From: Cesiribacteraceae bacterium YIM B00369
GTDB lineage: Bacteria; Bacteroidota; Bacteroidia; Cytophagales; Cyclobacteriaceae
Assembly: GCA_017948555.1 (NCBI GenBank)
Contig: JAFMYY010000019.1
Coordinates: 450 to 64,449 of the forward strand
DNA length: 64,000 nt
Direction of reading: 5' to 3'
Shown here: piece by piece, positions 41,494-50,821 of the stretch
How the letters are laid out: each line of letters begins with the position of its first letter
How positions within the stretch are numbered: the first letter of the stretch is position 1
Position numbers and translations under genes: made by a program
The notes under the pieces: generated by a model
Databases searched by the model: none
What the model saw: only the letters and a program-made list of their open reading frames with translations
What the model was told of the DNA's origin: nothing

Positions 41494-44400
41494 TTATTCT
41501 CCATCTAATAGAATTTCTTCACTTTCCCGTAGTATCTTTTCCAGGATATACTTTATATACATTGCTTGTTGCTCCTGAACAAAATAAATATTTCTGGCAT
41601 TAAAATCGATAATGCTATTTTGCCCTCTCCAATGCTGTACTTGAGAGAATGCTGTGTTAGAAATGATTACAGAATGAAGGCTAACTTCAGGGTCGTTAAG
41701 CCTTGGCTCTATCTCCTCCCGTATGGTTCTGTAGAACTTCATTTTCGGGTGTTCAAAACCAGTTATTTGTCTGAGGCCTTTCGGATCAACAAAGCAAATT
41801 CGTTGCTTTTCTCCATCTATAAGCCAAAGGATAAAGTCCGGAAAGAAACCATGTGAGTCAAAAAAGCCGACTCCCCTTCTACTAATGTTCCTTAACAGGA
41901 ATAGCTTTTTTCCTTCAAAGAAATCATCGTACTGCTGATAAAACCTTTTTAAGTCATCTACAAAACGTTTTTCCCCTTCGTTAAGAGCAACAGGTGTTAT
42001 TTTAATAATATCACGATACCTTCCTTCATCAAGGTATAACAATGGTTTATACAGGTGCTGAAGAAATTCAAACGCGGTAAAATCCTGCCCAACCCTTACA
42101 TCCTGGTCAAAGTTTCCCTCCCTGAGAAGTTGAACCAAATCATTTAAATTATTAATAATATTAGTTTGCGACTCCTCTATGGCCACTTCATATTCCGCAA
42201 TGAAATTAGGGTGTTCCGAGCCAAGTACGATTGTTTCCATATGTTGACCCAAGTAGTTAGATTTATGCAAATTGTAATACCGGGTTATGTACCCTTTCAA
42301 AAGAGCTGTTACAATATCCTGCCAGAGAAATACTTGTCTAAATGAAGAAGGTTCCAACTCTGCCTCCGGAATAAAAAGGGTATACCAGGTATTACGAGAA
42401 ATTATATCCTGCAGAACCTCTTTTTTTATCGATAGATTGTACCACGCTCTTTCATTTTTGAACCTTTGCATTTCGAAAAAAATCTCATCCCAATCTAAAA
42501 AAGCTAAATGTCGTTCATCTAAACTATTTTCTTGCTCTGCATTTACCTGAAGCGAAGGACGTCTACTTAGGCTTCTCAAAACCTGAATTCTCGGGTACCA
42601 ATCTATGGTAACTTTAGACTGCTCATCCAATTCCTGATATTCTAAATCCAGTGTTACATCTTTCTTAAAATCAATGCCTTCCCGCACCCGAAGAACCTTC
42701 AATCTCTCATTTTCCAGGTTTAAGGTAGGTATAACCGGTACCTGCAAATTCGTATATCGGCTATCATTAGTTGGCAGCCCTTCATCTTCAAGGAACTGCT
42801 TAAATTGATCCATGTAATCCGCCCGAATACCAAAGATATTCAGGGTTTCAAGAGCAGGAATAAAATCAGGAACTATAAGGTTTGCTGGCTTCTGATACTG
42901 ATCCAGTGCTCTGGATCTTTTTAAACTAAATTCATACCCCTGCAAACGAACTCCTCTTCCAAACAACTGAATAACCTGGGAGCCTTCACTTCTCCCCACA
43001 TTCATCAGGCCCATTGCACTTACTCTCCAACTGCTCCAACCTTCTGTAAACTTTTTAGAGCCAATCAGTAAGTTAATGGTTGATTCACTTTCATTGATAT
43101 TCTGAAATAGTGAGCTTGAAAAATCTCTACTTATTCCATCAATACCGGAACCTTGACATAAATTAAAAAGCTTTGCATCATCACCTACATTTATCACACC
43201 AAAATAAGTAGCATCCCCTACGCGTAATCCTAATTCCCCATCAATTCCCTTTAAATTATCTAAATAAAGGTTGGCTCCTGCTACATTTGTATTGAATACA
43301 GTAGATAAAATATCCTGATAAAGCTCACCTGCTCCTAAGTTCCGATTTCGGATGTAGTTGAAATAATTGGTAAAAATTGACTGCCCCGCCTGATCTAAAA
43401 TTCCATCTTCTCCATTTATTAGTTGCTCAAGATGATTGACAGAAGCTTGGGAATCCTGAATAAAGCTTCTAAAGAATTTTAATATCTGGAGCACATCAGA
43501 AGTTTCTTTCCCTTGGACTATCCGAACAGCATTCACTTTACCTCCCACGAAAACCCAAAGAGGCTTTGTCAGATTAAAAATCTTCATTTCTGTCGGATTC
43601 TCCTTGTATATCAATTGTTGTTGATAAAAGGAAAGTAAGGCTCCAGTCAGGTACTTTCGGATAAATTCCTCTTGATCATCATGCGGAACATTTAATATCT
43701 GGTAATCTTTACCGTAACCATCTCCATAAAAATATTTGTAAGAATAGTCAAATAAAATATTTTTAGAGTATTCCTCAACCAACTCCTTTCTCCTAGTTTT
43801 ATTTGCAGCAGAAACAGCCTGTCCGAATGTTGCTGAGTATTCAAATGCAAAACCACTTTCACTTAATTTATCTCTCCTGACTTTCCACTGATCACCAGCC
43901 ACCCCTCTGTGGCCTTCATCAATCAATACCAGGTTGTTGGTTTCAAAGGCATCTACCGCAACTGTTTTTTCTCCATGCTCAGCCGCCAGTTTAGATATCT
44001 CTATTACCTCTACTTCGGTACCAGAAAAAACACCTCCAGCCTTTTTACTAAACCATTCTGCTCCTATGTTAGAGAGTTTAAACTCTCTTAGATGCTGCTC
44101 GCTCAAGCCCTCATTTGGCGTTACTAATAACACCTTGTTTATTTTAGGCGCGCGGTACTTCTTCTGATAATGCAGAAATTGCTTTATATTAACATGCATC
44201 AGGAGGGTCTTTCCTGAACCGGTTGCATTCCAGAAAGCAAGCTTATTTAGTTCTTTTAGTTCGAAAATTTCCGCCACATAATCCGTCCCTTCTCTAACAT
44301 CCTGTTCATGATCGTTCCATTTTTCTACATATTCATTCAGGCTTTCTAAAAGAGCTTCCTTATCATTAAAATAGCGGTCCAGGTATATCTCTGTAAAAAG

Positions 44401-44688
44401 AAGACTTAAATATTGGAAATACTTCCACCTTATTGGTTGTTTCCGCTTTTCATTTATACTGAGGGTATGACTTACAATATTCTGATCATACTCTAATAAT
44501 TGGTCTTTTGTGAGCCCTGCATTCGCATACATTCTTAACACCAGTTCATGATGGAAATTAGATACATTATTAGCATCGGTTCCTTCCAATACTGAAGTAC
44601 TTAAATGATCGCTGAGTGCTTTAATTCCTCTTACTCCGAAAAGGGAAAGAAAATACCTGTTTAGGATTAAATTTCTACTTAATGGCAT
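41494..44688 (-). CDS. DEAD helicase with nuclease domain (Res-like)
   Basis: 1064 residues from Met 44688 (MPLSRNLILNRYF); the frame extends upstream into the methyltransferase gene but that start is less likely. Helicase: Walker A NATGSGKT (about 165), LIDEGHRG (DEAH-like), EYSATFG (motif III), RSEGSQVIQLFGRGVR (motif VI). C-terminus: GFFPDFILWLIDGEKQRICFVDPKG, a PD-(D/E)xK endonuclease (D...D-P-K). This matches the Res subunit of type III-like restriction enzymes. Forms a set with the methyltransferase and SNF2 genes upstream. Confidence 0.85.
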   Translation of the reverse strand: MPLSRNLILNRYFLSLFGVRGIKALSDHLSTSVLEGTDANNVSNFHHELVLRMYANAGLTKDQLLEYDQNIVSHTLSINEKRKQPIRWKYFQYLSLLFTEIYLDRYFNDKEALLESLNEYVEKWNDHEQDVREGTDYVAEIFELKELNKLAFWNATGSGKTLLMHVNIKQFLHYQKKYRAPKINKVLLVTPNEGLSEQHLREFKLSNIGAEWFSKKAGGVFSGTEVEVIEISKLAAEHGEKTVAVDAFETNNLVLIDEGHRGVAGDQWKVRRDKLSESGFAFEYSATFGQAVSAANKTRRKELVEEYSKNILFDYSYKYFYGDGYGKDYQILNVPHDDQEEFIRKYLTGALLSFYQQQLIYKENPTEMKIFNLTKPLWVFVGGKVNAVRIVQGKETSDVLQILKFFRSFIQDSQASVNHLEQLINGEDGILDQAGQSIFTNYFNYIRNRNLGAGELYQDILSTVFNTNVAGANLYLDNLKGIDGELGLRVGDATYFGVINVGDDAKLFNLCQGSGIDGISRDFSSSLFQNINESESTINLLIGSKKFTEGWSSWRVSAMGLMNVGRSEGSQVIQLFGRGVRLQGYEFSLKRSRALDQYQKPANLIVPDFIPALETLNIFGIRADYMDQFKQFLEDEGLPTNDSRYTNLQVPVIPTLNLENERLKVLRVREGIDFKKDVTLDLEYQELDEQSKVTIDWYPRIQVLRSLSRRPSLQVNAEQENSLDERHLAFLDWDEIFFEMQRFKNERAWYNLSIKKEVLQDIISRNTWYTLFIPEAELEPSSFRQVFLWQDIVTALLKGYITRYYNLHKSNYLGQHMETIVLGSEHPNFIAEYEVAIEESQTNIINNLNDLVQLLREGNFDQDVRVGQDFTAFEFLQHLYKPLLYLDEGRYRDIIKITPVALNEGEKRFVDDLKRFYQQYDDFFEGKKLFLLRNISRRGVGFFDSHGFFPDFILWLIDGEKQRICFVDPKGLRQITGFEHPKMKFYRTIREEIEPRLNDPEVSLHSVIISNTAFSQVQHWRGQNSIIDFNARNIYFVQEQQAMYIKYILEKILRESEEILLDGE

Positions 44689-44734
44689 ATTGAATAATAT
44701 TAAAGTTTCACCTTTTAAAGTTGAATTCGCGCAT

Positions 44735-47728
44735 TTACACATCCTGCACATCAAACATGCGCTTGTGAAACTCTTCTTCAATAAGAACTACCTTCCAATG
44801 GTCTTTATCTGTCTTCAGATTTTCTAGATTGTTGTCCCCATTTATATAAATCCTATCAAATTCATTATTTTTTGGGTTAAAATCCAGCTTTTCAAAAAAT
44901 TCGTTGAGAGCTTTATTGTCCCTTTCCTTTACATTCCGCCAGATAACCAGGATTTTTTCTCCTTCATGGTTATGGCCTTGTATAACCACAAATCCGCGTA
45001 TATACTGCAAGCTTTCCACAACTAAACCAATCAGGTAGTTAAAGGTCTCTACTAAGTCTACTTTAGTTTCTTTTAACTCATTATTCTCTGTTATTTTTAA
45101 AGAAAAATTAAATGGATCACTGAAAACCTCAGTGTTTAAAAGGCTCTCACGGCTTTCAATATCAAGCATATAATGAAGAAAATATTCTTCCTCAAGTTTT
45201 TTATCAAGCAGCAACTGCTGTTGTTGATTCTTTTTTTCGAGTTTGAGGTTGTTTAGTGTATCCTCATAGCTTTCTAAATGGATATATTTAAAACAATGAC
45301 TAATACCTATATAATTTTGAGGCTTTCCTTCCTTCCATTTCTCGCTAAAAATAATCTTTTGTATTCTAGGCTTAGTTACAGAATTGAAATATTCACCCAT
45401 CTCAGAAAGGATATACTTTCGCTTACCTCCATCTTTTCTGTTTAAATTTATAACACCTTGTGCAGTGGTCGCAGAGCCAGCAAAGAAGTCAGCGATTATT
45501 CCATCCATTTGATTGTGAAATATTTTTATTAGATGCTCTAATAGCGCTAGAGGTTTAGGATTTTTAAAAATTTTTTTTCCAAAAATATTAGCCAACTCTC
45601 TAGTTCCTTCCCTATTCCTTCCGTGATTAGGATCTGTTAGTAAACTTCTTGGAGTAACTCCATCTGTTGAAGCATAAGTTTTTGTATAAATTCTCCAATT
45701 TCCATTTTTATCTTTTCTTATGTGGACCTTCTCATCGCTTCCATCAGGTTCCTCTAACCCTTTTAATAATTTTGACTTACTCCACCGCCAAATGGTTGAA
45801 GGATTTGAAGGATCTGGTTGGTCAGGTTTAATAAAAGTTCCATCGGGACATTCTACCTCATAATCCATGGATTTACTGTAGGTCAGACTTGTTTTATCCA
45901 TCCTCTCCCAGTAAAACCTCCGACCATCGGCTTCTCGTTGGTTATATTTTGCTGTCATTGAAGGACTCTCATGCTCAATTTTACCAAGGTCTATAACAGA
46001 AGGGTCTTTCACTACAGGTACTAAGTATTCATGTTCAACAGCAATCAATGAACTGTCATCACCTCCTCCCGCTTTTTTCTTCCAAATGAATGGACTACTA
46101 ACAAACTTTTCAGAAAGAAAAGATTTTAAATAAGTAATTAAATTATGTGTTTCATTATCATCTAGTGAAGTTACAATTGCCCCATTGTTAGAACATAATA
46201 GATGCTGTAATTGAAACCTATCATGAAACATGGCTAACCAAGAACTATGTGCAAAATTATCTTTGTATAAAAATTTGCCCGAAGCCCTATCATGTTCTGT
46301 GTTGTAGGGAGGGTCTATGTAAACAAACTTTATTTGCTCTTTAAATCGGTCCTTCAAAAGATTAAGTGCTTGAAAATTTTCACTATTTATTAGGAGCCCA
46401 TCTGTTTGCTCATCTAAATTTTCTAATGAACTTAAAAGCATAAATTTAAACTCAAGCCCGAAGAATCTTGTATCTAATACTAAAAATGGGTTTTTATTCA
46501 GAAATTCTGTTGTCAAAGGAATGCTAAAACCCTCTAATTGTTCTACTGAAAAAAGGCTTACCCACTCCTCTATTTGCTTTCTATTTTTTGTTATCTCTTC
46601 ATATAATTCTTTTGGAACCCTATCCATGGTTATACAATAGTGGGATTCCACAACAAACTTCTTCTTAAGCCAAAGCTTTTTCTGAAAGTTCTCCAGTTGA
46701 GCTAGAAAAGCTGTAATTTTATTTGCAATTGCCTTAAATGCGGAGATCAACTGAAGTTGCTTCTTAAAAGAATTTTCATTTTCCAGATTAAGGTCATCAA
46801 TATGCAAAATTTCGTTTTTAATATAGAAATCGAGCTCCCGACTTAAAAAGCCACCCAAATCCTTATGGATAAAATAGTCAAACGTATTGCGGTCTGAATA
46901 CTCTTTCAACTTCTTTTCAAGTAAGGTTCTATTATGATTCCCTTCCGTGGGAACTGGTTTTAGGAGTTCACGAGCAAAGCCTGCTGACAACACTGCCTTA
47001 ATTCGTTCAAAAGATTCCTTATTTAATTTATCCTGCTTTTCAGCTACATTGGTTAGTTCATAAGTAAAATAAATAGTTACTTGATCTTCCTGGCTCTCCA
47101 AAAAGTCTTCTTCAATTAACTTGAACCTTCGTTCCTTCCCTTCCTGAGCCTTATTGTTATTCTGCTCGGTATTTGCCTCTAAAAGCTCGAAGTTTACATA
47201 CTTTCCATTATCAAGCTTGAACCGAAAATTCTTAAAATGTTCAGATGTTTTTATATAATACTGGTCATGGTTTGCCCAATATAACTTTACCTCCTCTCCC
47301 TGATATGGAATAGCATATGTATCGTCTTTATACCTTCTTTGAGAAATAAAATCTCCCTGCTGGTAGTACCTTTTAAAGAAAATGGTCAGGTGATTGTAAA
47401 CCTGCTGTTCAAGCATAACATCAGATTCAATCTCTTTTAGCTTCGCCTTCAGTTCGGCTACTGCTGGAGTATTTTCCGGATCAGGCGCTCCATGCCTTTT
47501 GGCTATTTTAATTGCCTCTTCAATTTGCTTTTTTATTTCTTCTCCCTCGCCTTCACCTGCCTTGGTAAGTATGTTCTTAACTTGCATTAGAAGCTTTTTA
47601 TCAAGAAAATCTGTTATTTCCTGTCGCTTTTGGTTCATGATTCGGTAAATACCAAAATCAAGGTCGGCCTGATCTAATTGAAATACTTCTTCCAGAGTTT
47701 CTTTCAATTTTTTATAGTTCTCGCTCAT
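44735..47728 (-). CDS. Adenine DNA methyltransferase (Mod-like, type III style)
   Basis: 997 residues. Methylation motif IV IDPPYNTEHDR is near residue 470 and motif I-like IIADFFAGSATTAQG near 735, the order of the beta class (N6-adenine). The N-terminal 400 residues and C-terminal 200 are helical, likely for target recognition and contact with the helicase partners. It lies 21 bp after the SNF2 gene and 46 bp before the helicase-nuclease start. Confidence 0.88.
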   Translation of the reverse strand: MSENYKKLKETLEEVFQLDQADLDFGIYRIMNQKRQEITDFLDKKLLMQVKNILTKAGEGEGEEIKKQIEEAIKIAKRHGAPDPENTPAVAELKAKLKEIESDVMLEQQVYNHLTIFFKRYYQQGDFISQRRYKDDTYAIPYQGEEVKLYWANHDQYYIKTSEHFKNFRFKLDNGKYVNFELLEANTEQNNNKAQEGKERRFKLIEEDFLESQEDQVTIYFTYELTNVAEKQDKLNKESFERIKAVLSAGFARELLKPVPTEGNHNRTLLEKKLKEYSDRNTFDYFIHKDLGGFLSRELDFYIKNEILHIDDLNLENENSFKKQLQLISAFKAIANKITAFLAQLENFQKKLWLKKKFVVESHYCITMDRVPKELYEEITKNRKQIEEWVSLFSVEQLEGFSIPLTTEFLNKNPFLVLDTRFFGLEFKFMLLSSLENLDEQTDGLLINSENFQALNLLKDRFKEQIKFVYIDPPYNTEHDRASGKFLYKDNFAHSSWLAMFHDRFQLQHLLCSNNGAIVTSLDDNETHNLITYLKSFLSEKFVSSPFIWKKKAGGGDDSSLIAVEHEYLVPVVKDPSVIDLGKIEHESPSMTAKYNQREADGRRFYWERMDKTSLTYSKSMDYEVECPDGTFIKPDQPDPSNPSTIWRWSKSKLLKGLEEPDGSDEKVHIRKDKNGNWRIYTKTYASTDGVTPRSLLTDPNHGRNREGTRELANIFGKKIFKNPKPLALLEHLIKIFHNQMDGIIADFFAGSATTAQGVINLNRKDGGKRKYILSEMGEYFNSVTKPRIQKIIFSEKWKEGKPQNYIGISHCFKYIHLESYEDTLNNLKLEKKNQQQQLLLDKKLEEEYFLHYMLDIESRESLLNTEVFSDPFNFSLKITENNELKETKVDLVETFNYLIGLVVESLQYIRGFVVIQGHNHEGEKILVIWRNVKERDNKALNEFFEKLDFNPKNNEFDRIYINGDNNLENLKTDKDHWKVVLIEEEFHKRMFDVQDV

Positions 47729-47749
47729 TTTGACTTTTATGTTCTCTTA

Positions 47750-50608
47750 TTAAATTATTTTCCAGCAGATTGTAAAAATGGGTTTTTCCTTTAGCTTTCG
47801 CTGGATTCTTCTTTTAATTTCTTCTATCATCTTTTCCCTTTGTTCTTCAATCTGATCTTCTACATCAAAAATTTCCTGCCTTTGCCTCTTCTGCTTTCTG
47901 GTGTATTCTCTTAGTTTTTCCTGAATCTGCAATTGCTCTGAGCCAATAGTCACCTGCGCAGCTTCCCTTGTCAATTCCTGTATCCTCTTTCGGGTATCGC
48001 GAAGCTCTTTTTCCGCCATATAAATTCTGTCATCGGCCCAGCGGTTTAGCTTTTGCACTTCTGAACTAAAATACTCCTCATCTTTATTTTTAAGTGTGGC
48101 TGCCAGCTTTTTTAGGTTATCCTTTTCGTAGGTATGGAGTATTTCTAACTCCTCCCCACCAATTTTGACCTCTTCTTCATATCCTCCAATGGAAAAAAGT
48201 CGCAAGCACTGATCCTGGCTTAGTAAAACTCCTTTTTCATCATACGCAGTAAACACGATATGATCTGTCGTATCGAAAGACTCTACTTCAACCAATGAAA
48301 CTCGCAACAAGCCGGAACTCCCTTTAAGCGATTCCAGCGCATTAATTTGAAAAGGATGATTACTTAGACTAAATGTAACCTGCTTAACAGGTAATTCTAA
48401 GTCTTTAATTGCTCCAATTATTCCTTTGGCCAGTGGGTGATTTATCCTATACCTTAAAGCTGACTCATCTTTCTTATTAAGCGTGTATGTACCAATAGGA
48501 ACATTAGCTACTGAGGGTGTTTCTCTCAAAAGGAACTTGTGGTTTTCATCATCAAAAGAGGCAACTTTATGTAAATAAAACTTAGTAATCCACCACAACC
48601 ATTGCTCATAGCGATTAAGATATACTTTCGACTCTTCCAGCCGCACTTTCAACTTCTCAACTACTTCGGCATCAAAATATTCCATTAATTTTTCTCGGGC
48701 CGCTTTCATTTTTGTCTGAATTTGTTCCTCCAGTTCAGCTTGTAGCGTGTCAAAGGATGTGTTTATTTCCTCTGTAGTTCGGCAGCGTTGGTAGATCTCA
48801 GCAATTTTCTTTTCAAAGTCAATACCTGATTCTACTGAACCCAATACATCATCAGAGCTTCCGAAAACTCCCTGAAAGAGATTGAATTTTTCATCTAAAA
48901 GCTGAAATACTCGTTGATCTGCTGCATTCCGTGTATTTAAAAAGTTTACCACAACAACATCAAACTTTTGCCCGTAACGGTGACATCTACCAATCCTTTG
49001 TTCAACTCGTTGTGGATTCCAGGGCAAATCATAGTTAATCAGCATTGAGCAGAACTGAAGGTTAATTCCTTCTGCAGCTGCTTCTGTCGCTATCATTATT
49101 TGTGCATCATCGCGAAAACAATCTACTAATGCCTGACGCATATCAGCAGACTTAGCTCCTGAAATTTTATCTGTTCCATAGTTCTTTTCCAGCCAGCTTT
49201 TATAAATCTTTTTTGCAAGGTCATCATTATTCGAGCCATTAAATAGAATAACTTTCCCTTTGTATTCCTCAGTGCTTTCTAGTTTTTCAAAAATATAATC
49301 CTGCGTTCTTTTAGATTCTGTAAATATTATTGTCTTTTCATTGGCACCTAAATCTTTCAGCTTTTTGAAACCCTGGCCAATGGCAACCAAAAGCTTTTCC
49401 CCTTTTGCATTATTCTCGATAGATGCCGCTAGCTCATAGTATCGCTTTAATTCATCTAGCTCTTCCTTTACCTGATCCAACTCCTCTAATGACAATTCAT
49501 ATTCGGCCTCCTGCTCAATTTCTTCCCACTCATCAACCAACTCTTCCATTCCGTCAAAATCGTCTGACAGCTCCCTTTCTATATCTACTGTTCTATCATT
49601 ATCATTCACTAATTTCTCTAACCTCCTAATTAAAGATGCGATTGTTCCAGAAATAGCATAGGTTGAAGAAGCCAGCAGTTTGCGCATTATCAAAGTCAAT
49701 AAATGGCGCTGACTGGAAGGTAAAGCATAAGTAAACTGGCGTTGAAGGTACCCTGATACTGCATCGTACAGCATTTGTTCTTCTTCAGTTGGTTCGAAAC
49801 GAACGGTAAGTGGAAGTCGGGATGTATATTTCACATATTCCTGGACCTGTCGCCTCAGTGTCCGAATAGAAACGCTCGAAATTCTGTCTTTCAAATCCGC
49901 AAAATCATATTCACCATCTAGTCTTGTAAATTGCGACCGAAAGCTGTTTTTATCTCCAAAGATGTGCTCATCAATAAAACTTACCAGTCCATAAAGCTCC
50001 ATTAAGCTGTTTTGTAAAGGTGTGGCTGTAAGCAGCACCTTTTTGGAGTGGTAAATTGCATCTTTGATTCCATTTGCAACCTTGTTACCTGGTCTGTAAA
50101 CATTCCTCAACCTGTGTGCTTCGTCCATAACTACCAGATCCCAGTTTACAAGCTGTAGGTAGTCTGCTTTATTGTTAGCAAAATGGAAAGAGCATATAAC
50201 GACCTTCTTTTGCTCAAAAGGATTTTTTTTCTCACTTCGAATAAATTCTTTGAAGTTCTTATTTTCTATAATAATAGATGGCAAATAAAATTTCTCTGCT
50301 AACTCCTGTGACCATTGCTTACGCAAACTCGAGGGAGCAATAATTATTAAGCTTCTTTTTTCAAGAGCCCAAAATTGAGATAAGAGAATTCCTGCCTCTA
50401 TGGTTTTTCCAAGGCCAACTTCGTCTGCTAGGATTGCACCTTTCGATAAAGGAGATTTAAAAGCAAATAAGGCAGCTTCTACCTGATGAGGATTTAGATC
50501 TACTTTTGCATCAAGTAAAGCAGTACTTAGCTTTTCCACACTATCGGAAGCACTTCTCTTTGTTAACTCATGTGCAAAGTACTGGGCATGATATGGAGTT
50601 ATATTCAT
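47750..50608 (-). CDS. SNF2/HepA-type helicase
   Basis: 952 residues: Walker A GAILADEVGLGKTIEAG (about 57-73), DEAH box VVMDEAHRL, TATPLQN (motif III), and QRVEQRIGRCHRYGQ (motif VI). The C-terminal third is a long coiled coil (about 840-940). It heads the SNF2 / methyltransferase / helicase-nuclease set. Such triples occur in defence islands; the set resembles the helicase-methylase-ATPase (Hma-like) arrangement, but I could not confirm the family. Confidence 0.85.
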   Translation of the reverse strand: MNITPYHAQYFAHELTKRSASDSVEKLSTALLDAKVDLNPHQVEAALFAFKSPLSKGAILADEVGLGKTIEAGILLSQFWALEKRSLIIIAPSSLRKQWSQELAEKFYLPSIIIENKNFKEFIRSEKKNPFEQKKVVICSFHFANNKADYLQLVNWDLVVMDEAHRLRNVYRPGNKVANGIKDAIYHSKKVLLTATPLQNSLMELYGLVSFIDEHIFGDKNSFRSQFTRLDGEYDFADLKDRISSVSIRTLRRQVQEYVKYTSRLPLTVRFEPTEEEQMLYDAVSGYLQRQFTYALPSSQRHLLTLIMRKLLASSTYAISGTIASLIRRLEKLVNDNDRTVDIERELSDDFDGMEELVDEWEEIEQEAEYELSLEELDQVKEELDELKRYYELAASIENNAKGEKLLVAIGQGFKKLKDLGANEKTIIFTESKRTQDYIFEKLESTEEYKGKVILFNGSNNDDLAKKIYKSWLEKNYGTDKISGAKSADMRQALVDCFRDDAQIMIATEAAAEGINLQFCSMLINYDLPWNPQRVEQRIGRCHRYGQKFDVVVVNFLNTRNAADQRVFQLLDEKFNLFQGVFGSSDDVLGSVESGIDFEKKIAEIYQRCRTTEEINTSFDTLQAELEEQIQTKMKAAREKLMEYFDAEVVEKLKVRLEESKVYLNRYEQWLWWITKFYLHKVASFDDENHKFLLRETPSVANVPIGTYTLNKKDESALRYRINHPLAKGIIGAIKDLELPVKQVTFSLSNHPFQINALESLKGSSGLLRVSLVEVESFDTTDHIVFTAYDEKGVLLSQDQCLRLFSIGGYEEEVKIGGEELEILHTYEKDNLKKLAATLKNKDEEYFSSEVQKLNRWADDRIYMAEKELRDTRKRIQELTREAAQVTIGSEQLQIQEKLREYTRKQKRQRQEIFDVEDQIEEQREKMIEEIKRRIQRKLKEKPIFTICWKII

Positions 50609-50821
50609 TTTTAGAGCAATTTATCCAAGTTGTATCCTACATCCCAAAAGCAGTGCCTAACATTAAAGTATATTATTTAAAGAAAATAGGTGTGAGGCAT
50701 CAATTTGTATTGAATTCATTTGATAATTAAACCAAATGAAACTACTTTTTAGTAGAAATATCAACCAGAGCTATTATCAGAAAATTTCGATAACCAACTA
50801 TAAAGTTTTCTGTATTTTACT

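Noticed and set aside
40817-50608. DISARM assignment for the methyltransferase cluster
   Set aside because: A SNF2 helicase and methyltransferase are present but no DUF1998 or PLD-type gene is found.
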